A DNA stretch of 64,000 bases from Paenibacillus sp. 1_12 (GCF_900114475.1 NZ_FOTE01000009.1:238506-302505); one strand, 5' to 3'. Shown: positions 53,937-63,898, counted from the stretch's first letter. The notes: generated by a model not told the origin, from the letters alone. Numbers and translations: made by a program.

Positions 53937-55277
53937 TTAGGAAAGCTCTTTTTCAATAACAGCCGCCAGATCGTCTACGTAAGCTTCAACTTGATCCTTA
54001 TCCGGCCCTTCTGCCATTACACGAATCAGCGACTCCGTTCCCGAAGGTCTCACCAGTACACGACCATTATCGCCCAGCTCTTGCTCGACTTTCAGGATCG
54101 CCTGTTCAATGATAGGATTGCCCTGCCACTTGCTCTTATCCTTTACTCTCACATTAACAAGCTTTTGAGGGTATTTACGCATAATGTGTTTCATTTCAGT
54201 TAGCTTTTTCCCAGACAACACCAAGGTATCCATCAACTGCAAAGCGGTTAAAATACCATCACCGGTTGTATTGTAATCGAGGAAGATCACATGCCCCGAC
54301 TGTTCACCACCCAGGTTATAGCCGTTCTTACGCATTTCTTCCATGACATAACGGTCACCAACCGCCGTTTTGGCTGCTTTCATACCAACCGCTTCAATCC
54401 CTTTAAAGAACCCGATGTTGCTCATCACTGTCGTCACAATCGTGCTCTGCTTTAATTGCCCGGCCTGATTCAACGCATGCCCGCAAATGCTAAGAATATA
54501 ATCCCCGTCCACTTCCTCACCGGATTCATCGATTGCAATTAAGCGGTCTGCATCCCCGTCAAAAGCAAATCCAATGAATGCGCCATGCTCAAGCACTGCT
54601 TTTTGCAAAGCTTCCGGATGGGTAGAACCGCAATGATCATTAATATTACATCCGTTAGGTTCAGCACCCACTGTGATGACTTCAGCGCCCAAGGCCTCAA
54701 ACACTTTAGGTGCAAGCTCATAGGCAGCTCCATGTGCACAATCGAGAACGATTTTATAGCCTTTAAAAGAAGACTTTACGCTCGCCTGCACATAATCCAG
54801 ATACGCATATTTAGCTTGATCGTCGTCCACAGCCGTGCCCAGATTAACACCTGTAGGCCGCGGCAGTTCATCTTTATCCGCATCCATTAACCGTTCAATC
54901 TCAAGCTCTGTTTCATCCGACAGCTTAAAGCCATCGCCGCCAAAAAACTTGATGCCATTATCCTCAACCGGATTGTGTGACGCCGAAATCATCACACCAG
55001 CATCCGCGTTAAGCTTACGTGTCAAATAGGCGATTCCCGGTGTGGATACGATACCGATCCGTACCACATTGGCACCAATTGACAAGAGACCAGCGACCAA
55101 TGCTGCTTCCAGCATCGAACCGGATATTCTTGTATCGCGTCCAATAATAACAGTCGGCTTGTCTACTTGTCCAGCTAGCACATAACCACCGCAGCGGCCA
55201 ATTTTATAAGCTAGTTCAGCCGTTAATTCCTGATTCGCGATCCCCCGAACACCATCAGTTCCGAAATATTTCCCCAT
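53937..55277 (-). CDS. glmM: Phosphoglucosamine mutase
   Basis: A 446-residue alpha-D-phosphohexomutase. The phosphoserine motif is [15 protein letters not shown], the metal loop is [14 protein letters not shown], and the sugar-binding loop is [10 protein letters not shown]. The phosphate-binding loop near the end is [15 protein letters not shown]. It converts glucosamine-6-phosphate to glucosamine-1-phosphate, the step before UDP-GlcNAc. It follows cdaR in the conserved sigW-cda-glm arrangement. Confidence 0.97.
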   Translation of the reverse strand: MGKYFGTDGVRGIANQELTAELAYKIGRCGGYVLAGQVDKPTVIIGRDTRISGSMLEAALVAGLLSIGANVVRIGIVSTPGIAYLTRKLNADAGVMISASHNPVEDNGIKFFGGDGFKLSDETELEIERLMDADKDELPRPTGVNLGTAVDDDQAKYAYLDYVQASVKSSFKGYKIVLDCAHGAAYELAPKVFEALGAEVITVGAEPNGCNINDHCGSTHPEALQKAVLEHGAFIGFAFDGDADRLIAIDESGEEVDGDYILSICGHALNQAGQLKQSTIVTTVMSNIGFFKGIEAVGMKAAKTAVGDRYVMEEMRKNGYNLGGEQSGHVIFLDYNTTGDGILTALQLMDTLVLSGKKLTEMKHIMRKYPQKLVNVRVKDKSKWQGNPIIEQAILKVEQELGDNGRVLVRPSGTESLIRVMAEGPDKDQVEAYVDDLAAVIEKELS

Positions 55278-55317
55278 TTATTTTCGATCCCCTTTAATTA
55301 TCATTTCGCAACATCTG

Positions 55318-56550
55318 TTACTTTTTTGCACTAATCTCAACTGTTGCTTTAAAATCCTGCGGCGTACTTTTTTTGATGAACGTAGGCAGATTCCAGCTAA
55401 CAGGGATTTCATGGCGACCCGGTGGTAAATTGCTTACATCCAGAATGGCCTGAACATCCTGCACCTTCACCTTATCCAGAATCGCTGGTGCACCCTCAGC
55501 AATAAAATTAATTTTTCCCGATTCGGGAAGCACAACTGTAGTATTAAACCCATCATTTTGACCTACGATGGACAGCGGCACCTGATCAAGGTTTTTTGTA
55601 GCGGAAGCGACGATATTGATCTTCACCTCTACCTTAGCGGGGTCCAGTTGAGTCGCTTTATTTCGCAGCGGAATATCCAGATTCAACGTATATTCCTTTT
55701 CTTCCTTCAAATCAGCGAGATTAATGTTAGGACCCTCGTAAAACTCCAGACGGTTTAATACATCCTGTGTTCCGAATACGGTCACTTTATCTACGTTTTG
55801 CACCAAAGAGGCAACGCTGAATCCTTTAGGTGGTTCACCCGACAGCTTCAACTGTAAGGGTACCGTAGCAAATGGACTTGTGATCGGAACCTCCACCTCT
55901 ACGACAGCCGGATTGATGGAAGCTAACTCCATCGTCTTGCCTGTCTTATCATAAGCGACCAACTTGGCTTTATTCGAAACAGCCGCCTGCGCTTTCTCCA
56001 CGTTCACTTCAGCTCTAACCGATTCGACATTATCAATGCTTCCACTCGGGAGCGTTACCGTCACTTTATTCGGTTTTACAATGGGTTGGCCCGCCTTTAA
56101 GCCCACTGCAGGCATACCCGTCACATTAATCGTTACAGGCATCTGCTTGTTGGATTTCTCATCAATGACGACTTTCGCATTAGGTGGACTGACTCTCACC
56201 GTAACACCGCTTGGGAAACCAACAGGGGTTAAAGGAACAATCCGCTCTCCCTTAGTCAGATTCGTCAAATCGGCCTCCACCGAATATTTGCTAAGCATTG
56301 CTTTTTTCAAAGACGCTTCCTTGCCGCTTAATGTGACAATAACCTCGGCAGGATCCAGCGTTTGTACATAAAACTGATTGCTATCGTATTTAGGCGTTAC
56401 GGTTACATTGGAAATTTGCTCTTCCCTCACCCCGTTATTACTAGTTCCTGGCAAGGTATTATCCTCCATATGTACGACAGCCCATAATAAAATTCCAATA
56501 ACGAGCGCTAAGATTTTAACTACATTCGTATTACGCAGCCACCGATCCAT
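55318..56550 (-). CDS. cdaR: YbbR-domain regulator of CdaA
   Basis: A 410-residue protein. A short cytoplasmic N-terminus and a membrane helix (VVKILALVIGILLWAVVH) precede four YbbR domains outside the membrane (e.g. PVTINVTGMPAVGLKAGQP, VPLQLKLSGEPPKGFSVA). CdaR binds and modulates the diadenylate cyclase CdaA. The start overlaps the CdaA stop region (TAATATG). Confidence 0.95.
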   Translation of the reverse strand: MDRWLRNTNVVKILALVIGILLWAVVHMEDNTLPGTSNNGVREEQISNVTVTPKYDSNQFYVQTLDPAEVIVTLSGKEASLKKAMLSKYSVEADLTNLTKGERIVPLTPVGFPSGVTVRVSPPNAKVVIDEKSNKQMPVTINVTGMPAVGLKAGQPIVKPNKVTVTLPSGSIDNVESVRAEVNVEKAQAAVSNKAKLVAYDKTGKTMELASINPAVVEVEVPITSPFATVPLQLKLSGEPPKGFSVASLVQNVDKVTVFGTQDVLNRLEFYEGPNINLADLKEEKEYTLNLDIPLRNKATQLDPAKVEVKINIVASATKNLDQVPLSIVGQNDGFNTTVVLPESGKINFIAEGAPAILDKVKVQDVQAILDVSNLPPGRHEIPVSWNLPTFIKKSTPQDFKATVEISAKK

Positions 56551-56551
56551 A

Positions 56552-57358
56552 TTACCATAGCCTCCATTTCCAAATGGAGTTTTTTTCCTTGGTCTTGGTC
56601 TTGTTCTTCAGCTCTTCAAAAAGCTTGGACAATAACGCTTCTTCCTTAATGTCACGAATAATATGACCGTTGAGCGCCAGTGAAATTTGACCGGTTTCCT
56701 CCGATACAATCACACATACCGCATCCGATACCTCGCTCATCCCTATCGCTGCTCGATGCCTGGTGCCCAGCTCCTTGCTTATAAAGGGATTCTCTGATAA
56801 GGGAAGATAGCACCCTGCAGCCATCAATCGATTGTTGCGCACGAGAACAGCCCCATCATGCAAAGGAGTATTCGGAATGAAAATATTAATAAGCAGCTCA
56901 GAGGTGATGTGCGACTCAATAGGAATGCCGGACTCTATATAGTCATTCAAACCCGTTTCACGTTCAAACACGATAATAGCTCCGATTTTGCGGCGAGCCA
57001 AATAATCAACGGCTTTGATTACCTCACCGACGCGCTTATTTAATTCAGTATCTGTCTCTGTGGGAGTCCGACTGAACAGTGCGCCCCGTCCCAACTGCTC
57101 CAACGCACGGCGCAGCTCCGGTTGAAAAATAATAATGACCGCCAGTACCCCAAAGGTAAACATCTGGTTCATCATCCATTGGAGTGTGCTCAGCTTGAAC
57201 CATGTACTAAGTGCCCAAGTCACAACAACGACGAAAATCCCTTTTAACAGTTGAATCGCCCTTGTTCCCCGTACAAGTAAAATCAGCTTGTATATGACAT
57301 AGCTTACAATAACAATATCAATAATATCTTTTATGTTGATGGCTGTTATATAGTCCAT
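56552..57358 (-). CDS. cdaA: Diadenylate cyclase
   Basis: About 268 residues from the ATG at 57358, which has GGGGGCAG upstream. Three N-terminal membrane helices (~1-90) precede the DAC domain with the DGA motif (PLHDGAVLV) and RHR motif (GTRHRAAIG). It makes cyclic di-AMP from two ATP and is essential for potassium and osmotic control in Firmicutes. It is coupled to cdaR. Confidence 0.96.
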   Translation of the reverse strand: MDYITAINIKDIIDIVIVSYVIYKLILLVRGTRAIQLLKGIFVVVVTWALSTWFKLSTLQWMMNQMFTFGVLAVIIIFQPELRRALEQLGRGALFSRTPTETDTELNKRVGEVIKAVDYLARRKIGAIIVFERETGLNDYIESGIPIESHITSELLINIFIPNTPLHDGAVLVRNNRLMAAGCYLPLSENPFISKELGTRHRAAIGMSEVSDAVCVIVSEETGQISLALNGHIIRDIKEEALLSKLFEELKNKTKTKEKNSIWKWRLW

Positions 57359-57441
57359 CGTATCTGCCCCCAAACGACACGCGGCTTGATTGTTTCTTGA
57401 ATGTTTCTTGACGATCCTTAAATCATACCATAATATGAGGA

Positions 57442-57482
57442 AAAATCCTCCCTTTCAAGATATCTTTAAGGAAGGATTTTTG
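57442..57482 (-). terminator. Terminator of rsiW
   Basis: AAAAATCCTCCCTT and AAGGAAGGATTTTT pair across about 14 bases; a TTTTT run follows on the minus strand. It separates sigW-rsiW from cdaA. Confidence 0.7.
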
Positions 57483-57498
57483 AAATGATCCATATGTC

Positions 57499-58110
57499 CT
57501 ATTTAACCTGCGATATCTTGGATGCCAAACCATTCATTTTAAACCATAACCAACCAAAAGCTTCATCTATTTGTGTAATTTGACCTGAAATATGGGCCGT
57601 TGAAGCGAGAATGACGGATCCCTGAACAACAACAATATTCCCCTCAATATCTCCGTCAACCTGCAGCTTGCCGTTTTCAACCATAATATTGCCTGCAACC
57701 TTCTTCCCGGCAGGTACATATACGGTATTACCCTGAATGACGACTGACTGGAGATCCGTACCTTTTACCATAAGCTCCGAATTTTCATTCCACATCGACA
57801 TAAAGCTGGCTGTCATCACAAGTACGAATACAGCAGCCACCGAGATAGCGGGGTGATTCCGTATCCACTGCCTCCAGAGGCTTCTTTGCTTCAATGGAGG
57901 TAACGATGCCATGATCCTCTCCGTTAATCCAGCAGAGGCCTCTACTCGGGGCCAGGACTGAATAAGTGCTTCAACTCGCTCCAACTGCTGGAGCCGCATC
58001 TTACAGGTTGGACAGGCCAGCAGGTGCTCCTTGAGCTGCACAGCTTCCGAACCCGTTAGGCTGCCGTCCATATATTCATGTATCAAAGGGAGGGCTTCCT
58101 TGCATTCCAT
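57499..58110 (-). CDS. rsiW: Anti-sigma factor RsiW with bactofilin-like extracellular part
   Basis: A 203-residue anti-sigma factor. The ZAS zinc motif is H29-x3-C33-x2-C36, with Cys3 near the start. One membrane helix (ISVAAVFVLVMTASFMSMW) leads to an extracellular part with VPAGKKVAGNIMVENGKLQVDGDIEG and VVVQGSVILASTAHISG, a repeat pattern like a bactofilin beta-helix rather than the usual short RsiW tail. It is cotranscribed with sigW. Confidence 0.86.
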   Translation of the reverse strand: MECKEALPLIHEYMDGSLTGSEAVQLKEHLLACPTCKMRLQQLERVEALIQSWPRVEASAGLTERIMASLPPLKQRSLWRQWIRNHPAISVAAVFVLVMTASFMSMWNENSELMVKGTDLQSVVIQGNTVYVPAGKKVAGNIMVENGKLQVDGDIEGNIVVVQGSVILASTAHISGQITQIDEAFGWLWFKMNGLASKISQVK

Positions 58111-58189
58111 AGCGAGCCACTCCTTTCCGTTTACATAGTTGCTTGTTTAATACATACGTAAATGCGTGCAAGATGTTTCAAAAATAAGT

Positions 58190-58756
58190 TTACAAAACCC
58201 GTTCCAACTTTTTCCGTAAAAACTCGCGGCCACGATGCAGCCTTGTTTTGATCGTTGTCACCGGCATGGATAGCACATCACTAATTTCCTGAAGCGATAA
58301 ATCCTGTAAATACCGCAAGATCACAACCGATTTGTATTTATCCGGCAAAGAATCTATCGATTTACGAATTTCCGTTTGCGTCTCGGATAAGACTACCTGT
58401 TCATCAGGTGTATCCTCAAGACTCGGCAGTGTTGAATACCAGTCTGTTCCTTCTCCGTCCTTCATCTCGGCATCCAGAGAGTAAGTGGCTTTACGTTTGC
58501 GGAGACGATCAATACAAAGATTCGTTCCTATTCTATAAATCCATGTCGAAAACTTCTGAAACTCATCATACCTGTCGAGGTTGGTAAACACCCTAAGGAA
58601 TGTTTCCTGCACAATTTCCTCCGCCTCATGTCTGCTATGCAGCATTCTGTAGGCAAGATGGAAAATTTTATCCTTATATAGCTCCACCAGCTCGGCAAAA
58701 GCAGCTCTGTCTCCCTTACGAGCCAGTTTGGCGAGCCTTACGTCCATCTGCTCCAA
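58190..58756 (-). CDS. sigW: RNA polymerase ECF sigma factor SigW
   Basis: An ECF sigma factor of about 188 residues. Region 2 contains LVELYKDKIFHLAYRMLHSRHEAEEIVQETFLR and STWIYRIGTNLCIDRLRKRK; region 4 contains SLQEISDVLSMPVTTIKTRLHRGREFLRK. The start is probably TTG at 58756 (after GGAGGAATGTCGG), giving LEQMDVRLAKLARKGD as in SigW; ATG at 58747 is an alternative. SigW controls antimicrobial-peptide and envelope-stress genes. Confidence 0.9.
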   Translation of the reverse strand: MEQMDVRLAKLARKGDRAAFAELVELYKDKIFHLAYRMLHSRHEAEEIVQETFLRVFTNLDRYDEFQKFSTWIYRIGTNLCIDRLRKRKATYSLDAEMKDGEGTDWYSTLPSLEDTPDEQVVLSETQTEIRKSIDSLPDKYKSVVILRYLQDLSLQEISDVLSMPVTTIKTRLHRGREFLRKKLERVL

Positions 58757-58818
58757 CCGACATTCCTCCAAACTTCCGATCCACAACCTACATCATTTCT
58801 GCGTCTGATTCGGGATCT

Positions 58819-59697
58819 TCAGGACACTTTGCGTTTCTCGGCTACTACAATTCCTGTCAATATTAAGAGCATACCAAACCATTGTACACCATGTACAGCT
58901 TCATTCAAAAAGAGCAGTGACGCCACAATACCTACAGGCAATTCCACGGCTCCAAGCATCGCTGCCAAGGTACTTCCAATCCGCGGTATACCGATCATGA
59001 AAGCAATCGTTGGGAACACCTGGCCCAATCCACCAAGACCTACTCCCCACAACAGCAGTGATCCTCCACCTGCCTGAAAAAAAGCCATTGGCGGATAAAT
59101 CAGATATAGAAAAGGAAGTGACCCCGTGATCATAACCGCCGATTTCATAAAAGGGTGCAGGTGTGTCTCCAACCTTCCAGCCATGAATAGAAAGAAGCCA
59201 TAAGTCACTGCAGCCCCGATACCACAAAGTATACCTAAATAAGTAAATCGACTCCAATCTGCCTCGAATGCTTCCACAGCACACAACGTCCCTAACATAA
59301 TCATACCTACGGCCAGCCACTGATTACGTTCCGGCCATTTACGATTGGCAATCGAATCCATCACGATCGTTATCCATGTAAATTGAAATAATAGGACGAT
59401 GGCAACCGTCGCATCCATTTCTGACAGAGCCGTATTATAGAGAAGTGTTGAAGCTGTTAAACCAAACATACCGACTAACGATAGCTTGATCCAAGGACCC
59501 TTAAAGGGGTTCCCCCAAGCTTTGCGCTGCAGCAGCACAAGCAGCCATAACAAAGCCGCCCCCGCCGTCATTTGACTGGCTGTAATCTGAAACTCATTCC
59601 ATCCATCTTGATATGCGGTTTTAATAAGCGGAGACAAAAGTCCGTAGCTTGAAGCCCCTACGATGACCAGCACAATCGCAAACCATCTTGAATTCAA
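58819..59697 (-). CDS. EamA/DMT-family transporter
   Basis: A 292-residue protein with ten hydrophobic segments and two EamA repeats, starting at TTG with GGAGG upstream. Both repeats end with characteristic EAME/EAVELPVGIVASLLFLNEAV segments. It sits immediately upstream of sigW with about 60 bp between. Family members export amino acids or metabolites; the substrate is unknown. Confidence 0.86.
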   Translation of the reverse strand: MNSRWFAIVLVIVGASSYGLLSPLIKTAYQDGWNEFQITASQMTAGAALLWLLVLLQRKAWGNPFKGPWIKLSLVGMFGLTASTLLYNTALSEMDATVAIVLLFQFTWITIVMDSIANRKWPERNQWLAVGMIMLGTLCAVEAFEADWSRFTYLGILCGIGAAVTYGFFLFMAGRLETHLHPFMKSAVMITGSLPFLYLIYPPMAFFQAGGGSLLLWGVGLGGLGQVFPTIAFMIGIPRIGSTLAAMLGAVELPVGIVASLLFLNEAVHGVQWFGMLLILTGIVVAEKRKVS

Positions 59698-59740
59698 GCC
59701 TGTATCCTCCTAACCATTATACCTGAAGCATCCCAAACGA

Positions 59741-59786
59741 CCAAAAAAAAGCCAGGCAGCTCAATTTCAGGCTACCTGACTCTTTC
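59741..59786 (-). terminator. Terminator of ppc
   Basis: On the minus strand CAGGTAGCCTG and a GCTGCCTG arm pair, followed by eight T (59743-59750). Confidence 0.75.
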
Positions 59787-59856
59787 AATGAGCAGACGAT
59801 GATTGGTTATTGTTATGGCTTGTCTAATTCGTTATCATAGCTGTTCGAAATGCAGA

Positions 59857-62646
59857 TCAGCCCGTATTCCGAAGTCCCGCAGCAATACCATTAATCGTCA
59901 ACAAGACTTCGCGTATGAGCAGCGTATCATCCTCGTCACGCTCTCTTTCCGCTCTAAGCTCAGTCACAAGTTGAACCTGCAAATAACTTAAAGGATCTAC
60001 GTAAGGATTACGAAGGCGGATTGATTCTTGAATGACCGGCACATTATCCAATATTTCCTGCTGACCGCTAATCTTCAAAATCAAATCAGACGTTTTTTCG
60101 TATTCTTCCTTAATTTCATTAAAAATACGCTCTGCGATAGCAGGATCCTTAATCATGCTGCCATATTCTTTGGCAATCAATAAATCTGCTTTAGCCAATG
60201 CCATTTGCAAATTATCAATCAAAGAACGGAAGAACGACCAATTCTCATACATATCCTTCATAACCGTCAGATTTTCTTCTTTACCTTGGTAGAAGCTATA
60301 GAGACCTGTACCGGCAGCATACCAAGCTGGAAGCAAATAGCGGCTTTGTGTCCATGCGAATACCCACGGAATGGCGCGCAGATCTTCAAAACGATCACTA
60401 TTTTTACGTTTCGATGGGCGGGACCCGATATTAAGCTCTCCAAGCTCTGGAAGCGGTGTGGACTCTTTAAAGAAGGTCAGGAAATCCGGATCACGGAAAA
60501 TCAAGTCCTGATACTTCGTCTGCGCCTTTTCCGAAATATCGAGCATAATCGCTTCCCATTGCTCCTCAGACTCTTCCTCCTGGGGATTACGAGCATTCAG
60601 TGCTGCGATGAGCAATGCAGATGTTGCCTGCTCCAAGCTGCGATAAGCGATGCCCTTCATCGAATAACGTGAGGACAATACCTCTCCTTGCTCCGTTATC
60701 TTGATGCCTCCGCCGATCGTATCGGCTGGCTGTGCCAGAATGCTGCGGTTCAGTGGCATTCCTCCACGTCCCAGCGCGCCGCCGCGGCCATGGAAAAACT
60801 TCAGCTTTACACCATATTCAGATGCAGCCTCAGTAATCGAGCGAAGTGCTACTCTTAGCTCCCAGTTCGCTGTAATTACACCGCCGTCTTTGTTACTATC
60901 GGAATAACCCAGCATAATTTCCTGTAGGTGATTCGTGTTAACCAAGCTGTCGCGATATGCCGGGATTTGGTATAACGTCCTCATAATATCAGGAGCAGCA
61001 TGCAAATCATCAATCGTTTCAAACAGCGGTACAGATTGCAGCGTGCACGTAACTGAACCATCTGCTTCCTGACGATATAATCCAGCTTCTTTTCCGAACA
61101 CAAGTACTTCCAGCAGATCACTAGCCGCCTCTGCCATACTGATCAAATAGCTGGACACGCAGTTCAATCCAAACTCCTGCTGGGCTTGCTTCACTACACG
61201 GTATACATTCAAACATTCCAATGTCGATTCCGAATAGTCCATGTAAGGTGTTGTAATCGGTCTTGGTTCCGTTAATAAGCTGCTTAACAGCTGAATCTTG
61301 TCTTCCTCAGCCAGTGCCGAATAATCCGGACAAATGCTCATTTTCGCTAATATTTCCGTCATAGCGGCTTCATGCTCTTTACTGTGCTGTCTAATATCCA
61401 AAGAAGCCAAATGGAAGCCGAACAATTCAACCTGGCGGATCAGCTTCACCACATAATCATCTGCAATAAAATCGGCAAAATGATTACGCAAGCTCCGATC
61501 AATAATTTTCAAATCCGCTAAAAACTCATCGGGTGAATTGTATTTTTGCAGGCTGTTTATAGATGAATCAGCGGCATTACGTATTTTTTGAATCATATAG
61601 ACAATTTTTATCCGATAAGGCTCTTTCTCATTGCGCCATACTTCATGCGAGCGCAGATCCATATGTTCACGATCGAGCTGGATGGAATCGAGCAATTCCT
61701 GAGTAACCTCTACGATATTTTTGCTAAAGCTTAAATGCTTGGTGAAATCATTCAACAGCTCATCGTATTTTTGAAGTGCCAGCTTACGGTGCATCGTAAG
61801 AGTTTCCCATGTGACTTTGGAAGTCACGGATGGATTGCCATCACGATCTCCGCCGATCCATGAACCGAATTTCATATAGATAGGCGCATGCCAGGATTCC
61901 TCTGGGTAATAAATTTGCAAGCAGCGCTCCAGCTCCTGATAAACCTCTGGAAGCACGTCAAACAACGTTTCATCGAAGTAGTACAATCCATTGTTCACCT
62001 CATCGATAACCGTTGGCTTGCGATCTCTCAGCTCGTCCGTCTGCCATAGAGTAATGACCTCACCCATTAGCTTATCACGCAGCTGCTCCCGTTCCCGGAA
62101 GGTTAGGTTAGGGTTGTCCAATTCCATCACTTGATTAGCAATGCGTTGATGAATATCCAGTACCGCACGACGTGTTGCTTCAGTCGGATGGGCTGTCATC
62201 ACGAGCTCCAATGAAATGCCTTGCAGCATTTCCTGTACTTCGGCAGCGTTGATCTGCTGATTTTTAAGATCACGTACAACATCCTCAATAGAACCAGGCT
62301 GTACATTCTCACCTGCAGAACGTTCATAGTCACGTTTTCTACGAATACGGTGATTCTGCTCGGCAATATTAATCAGTTGAAAATAAATCGCAAAAGCCCG
62401 GATCACCTGATGTCTCTTTTCCGGTGCCAGTGAAGTAATCGTTTCTTTGAATTCGTCATACATCTCCGTGGAGTATTGCGCACGCAGGTTTTTACTCATC
62501 TCTCTAATATTCTCTACAATGACCAGTAATTCATTGCCGCCTTGATGAACCAACACTTCTCCTAAAATATGTCCAAGAAATCGAACATCTCGACGCAGTA
62601 GGTTATTTGCAGTATTTTTGTTGATCGAACTGTTTGAATCCGACAT
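59857..62646 (-). CDS. ppc: Phosphoenolpyruvate carboxylase
   Basis: A 929-residue enzyme starting at 62646 (MSDSNSSINKNTA) with GAGGGGAA upstream; a longer in-frame start at 62721 is not favoured. Catalytic motifs are VMTAHPTEATRR (active-site His), GGDRDGNPSVT and FFHGRGGALGRGG, and the conserved C-terminal LRNTG. It carboxylates phosphoenolpyruvate to oxaloacetate, refilling the citric acid cycle. It is monocistronic. Confidence 0.97.
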   Translation of the reverse strand: MSDSNSSINKNTANNLLRRDVRFLGHILGEVLVHQGGNELLVIVENIREMSKNLRAQYSTEMYDEFKETITSLAPEKRHQVIRAFAIYFQLINIAEQNHRIRRKRDYERSAGENVQPGSIEDVVRDLKNQQINAAEVQEMLQGISLELVMTAHPTEATRRAVLDIHQRIANQVMELDNPNLTFREREQLRDKLMGEVITLWQTDELRDRKPTVIDEVNNGLYYFDETLFDVLPEVYQELERCLQIYYPEESWHAPIYMKFGSWIGGDRDGNPSVTSKVTWETLTMHRKLALQKYDELLNDFTKHLSFSKNIVEVTQELLDSIQLDREHMDLRSHEVWRNEKEPYRIKIVYMIQKIRNAADSSINSLQKYNSPDEFLADLKIIDRSLRNHFADFIADDYVVKLIRQVELFGFHLASLDIRQHSKEHEAAMTEILAKMSICPDYSALAEEDKIQLLSSLLTEPRPITTPYMDYSESTLECLNVYRVVKQAQQEFGLNCVSSYLISMAEAASDLLEVLVFGKEAGLYRQEADGSVTCTLQSVPLFETIDDLHAAPDIMRTLYQIPAYRDSLVNTNHLQEIMLGYSDSNKDGGVITANWELRVALRSITEAASEYGVKLKFFHGRGGALGRGGMPLNRSILAQPADTIGGGIKITEQGEVLSSRYSMKGIAYRSLEQATSALLIAALNARNPQEEESEEQWEAIMLDISEKAQTKYQDLIFRDPDFLTFFKESTPLPELGELNIGSRPSKRKNSDRFEDLRAIPWVFAWTQSRYLLPAWYAAGTGLYSFYQGKEENLTVMKDMYENWSFFRSLIDNLQMALAKADLLIAKEYGSMIKDPAIAERIFNEIKEEYEKTSDLILKISGQQEILDNVPVIQESIRLRNPYVDPLSYLQVQLVTELRAERERDEDDTLLIREVLLTINGIAAGLRNTG

Positions 62647-62757
62647 GGTTCCCCTCCTGAGGCTTGCTTTACATAGCAATTTTCTTTGTATTGTCTTAGA
62701 CCATAATGAGTATTTTAACACAACAGTACGCTGATATATAGTTTATTTATATAGAAA

Positions 62758-62783
62758 ATAAAAAAAAGACCCACTGGGTCTTA
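62758..62783 (-). terminator. Terminator of the tRNA cluster
   Basis: AAGACCC (62766-62772) pairs with GGGTCTT (62776-62782). On the minus strand a long T-run follows, ending the tRNA/rRNA transcript. Confidence 0.9.
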
Positions 62784-62796
62784 TTGGAATTTGATA

Positions 62797-62870
62797 TGGA
62801 GCGGGTAAGGGGAATCGAACCCCTGCTATCAGCTTGGAAGGCTGAAGTTCTACCATTGAACTACACCCGC
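62797..62870 (-). tRNA. tRNA-Gly (anticodon TCC)
   Basis: Acceptor GCGGGTG pairs with TACCCGC, anticodon loop CTTCCAA, with encoded CCA. Last tRNA of the cluster. Confidence 0.97.
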
Positions 62871-62902
62871 TTACGTAAAAAACTGAAATGTTCTTAAAAT
62901 AA

Positions 62903-62979
62903 TGGTCGGGACGACACGATTTGAACATGCGACCCCCTGGTCCCAAACCAGGTGCTCTACCAAGCTGAGCTACGTCCCG
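62903..62979 (-). tRNA. tRNA-Pro (anticodon TGG)
   Basis: Acceptor CGGGACG/CGTCCCG, anticodon TGG within a CTGGT/ACCAG stem, with encoded CCA. Confidence 0.97.
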
Positions 62980-63049
62980 ATGGTATATGAGGTTACTTAA
63001 CGAAGCTAACTTCATAAGCTTACTTTAACAACTCTGATCCAGAAAATAA

Positions 63050-63126
63050 TGGCGCGCCCTGAGAGATTCGAACTCCCGGCCTTTTGATTCGTAGTCAAAC
63101 GCTCTATCCAGCTGAGCTAAGGGCGC
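63050..63126 (-). tRNA. tRNA-Arg (anticodon ACG)
   Basis: Acceptor GCGCCCT/AGGGCGC, anticodon loop CTACGAA, with encoded CCA. ACG would be edited to ICG to read CGN. Confidence 0.97.
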
Positions 63127-63141
63127 CTATCAAGTTGTTAG

Positions 63142-63216
63142 TGGAGCGGAAGACGGGAATCGAACCCGCGACCCTCGCCTTGGCAAGGCGATGCTCTACC
63201 GCTGAGCCACTTCCGC
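63142..63216 (-). tRNA. tRNA-Gly (anticodon GCC)
   Basis: Acceptor GCGGAAG/CTTCCGC, anticodon GCC, with encoded CCA. Confidence 0.97.
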
Positions 63217-63223
63217 AAAATAC

Positions 63224-63303
63224 TGCGCGTAGAGGGACTTGAACCCCCACGGTCGCCCGCTAGATCCTAAGTCTAGTGCGTCTGCCAATTCCGCCATACG
63301 CGC
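63224..63303 (-). tRNA. tRNA-Leu (anticodon TAG), no encoded CCA
   Basis: Class II tRNA with a long variable arm (CGGGCGACCG region). Acceptor GCGCGTA/TACGCGC, anticodon TAG. The discriminator A is followed by GTA, so CCA must be added after transcription. Confidence 0.95.
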
Positions 63304-63315
63304 GCATTGTATTAA

Positions 63316-63391
63316 TGGTGAGACATGTAGGATTCGAACCTACGACACCCTGATTAAAAGTCAGGTGCTCTACCAACTGAGCTAATGTCTC
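63316..63391 (-). tRNA. tRNA-Lys (anticodon TTT)
   Basis: Acceptor GAGACAT/ATGTCTC, anticodon loop CTTTTAA, with encoded CCA. Confidence 0.97.
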
Positions 63392-63397
63392 ATACTA

Positions 63398-63472
63398 TGG
63401 CTGGGGATCTAGGATTCGAACCTAGGGATGACGGAGTCAAAGTCCGTTGCCTTACCGCTTGGCTAATCCCCA
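63398..63472 (-). tRNA. tRNA-Gln (anticodon TTG)
   Basis: Acceptor TGGGGAT/ATCCCCA, anticodon loop TTTGACT, with encoded CCA. Confidence 0.97.
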
Positions 63473-63489
63473 ATAATCGAAGTTAAATC

Positions 63490-63565
<76 letters not shown>

Positions 63566-63662
63566 TTACTGAACGCTGTGAGATCGAACCATTTGGTTCT
63601 ATGGTAGAATACCGAACCTCAAGGTTGAATTAAAGCGTCCCATATTATGAAATTAATAATAA

Positions 63663-63737
63663 TGGTGACCCGTAGGGGACTCGAACCCCTGTTACCTCCG
63701 TGAAAGGGAGGTGTCTTAACCACTTGACCAACGGGCC
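63663..63737 (-). tRNA. tRNA-Glu (anticodon TTC)
   Basis: Acceptor GGCCCGT/ACGGGTC with one wobble, anticodon loop TTTCACG, with encoded CCA. Confidence 0.96.
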
Positions 63738-63743
63738 TTGCAC

Positions 63744-63819
63744 TGGAGCTTCCAACCGGAATCGAACCGGTGACCTCATCCTTACCATGGATGCACTCTA
63801 CCGACTGAGCTATGGAAGC
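63744..63819 (-). tRNA. tRNA-Thr (anticodon GGT)
   Basis: Acceptor GCTTCCA/TGGAAGC, anticodon stem CATCC/GGATG with loop ATGGTAA, with encoded CCA. Confidence 0.96.
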
Positions 63820-63822
63820 AAG

Positions 63823-63898
63823 TGGCTCCCCGAACAGGACTCGAACCTGTGACAACTCGATTAACAGTCGAGTGCTCTACCAACTGAGCTATCAGGGA
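63823..63898 (-). tRNA. tRNA-Asn (anticodon GTT)
   Basis: Acceptor TCCCTGA/TCGGGGA with one wobble, anticodon loop CTGTTAA, with encoded CCA. First tRNA after the 5S gene. Confidence 0.96.

Noticed and set aside
63566..63662. Spacer between tRNA-Thr(TGT) and tRNA-Glu considered as another tRNA
   Set aside because: It has no T-arm or acceptor pairing; only a short GAACC/GGTTC hairpin is visible.
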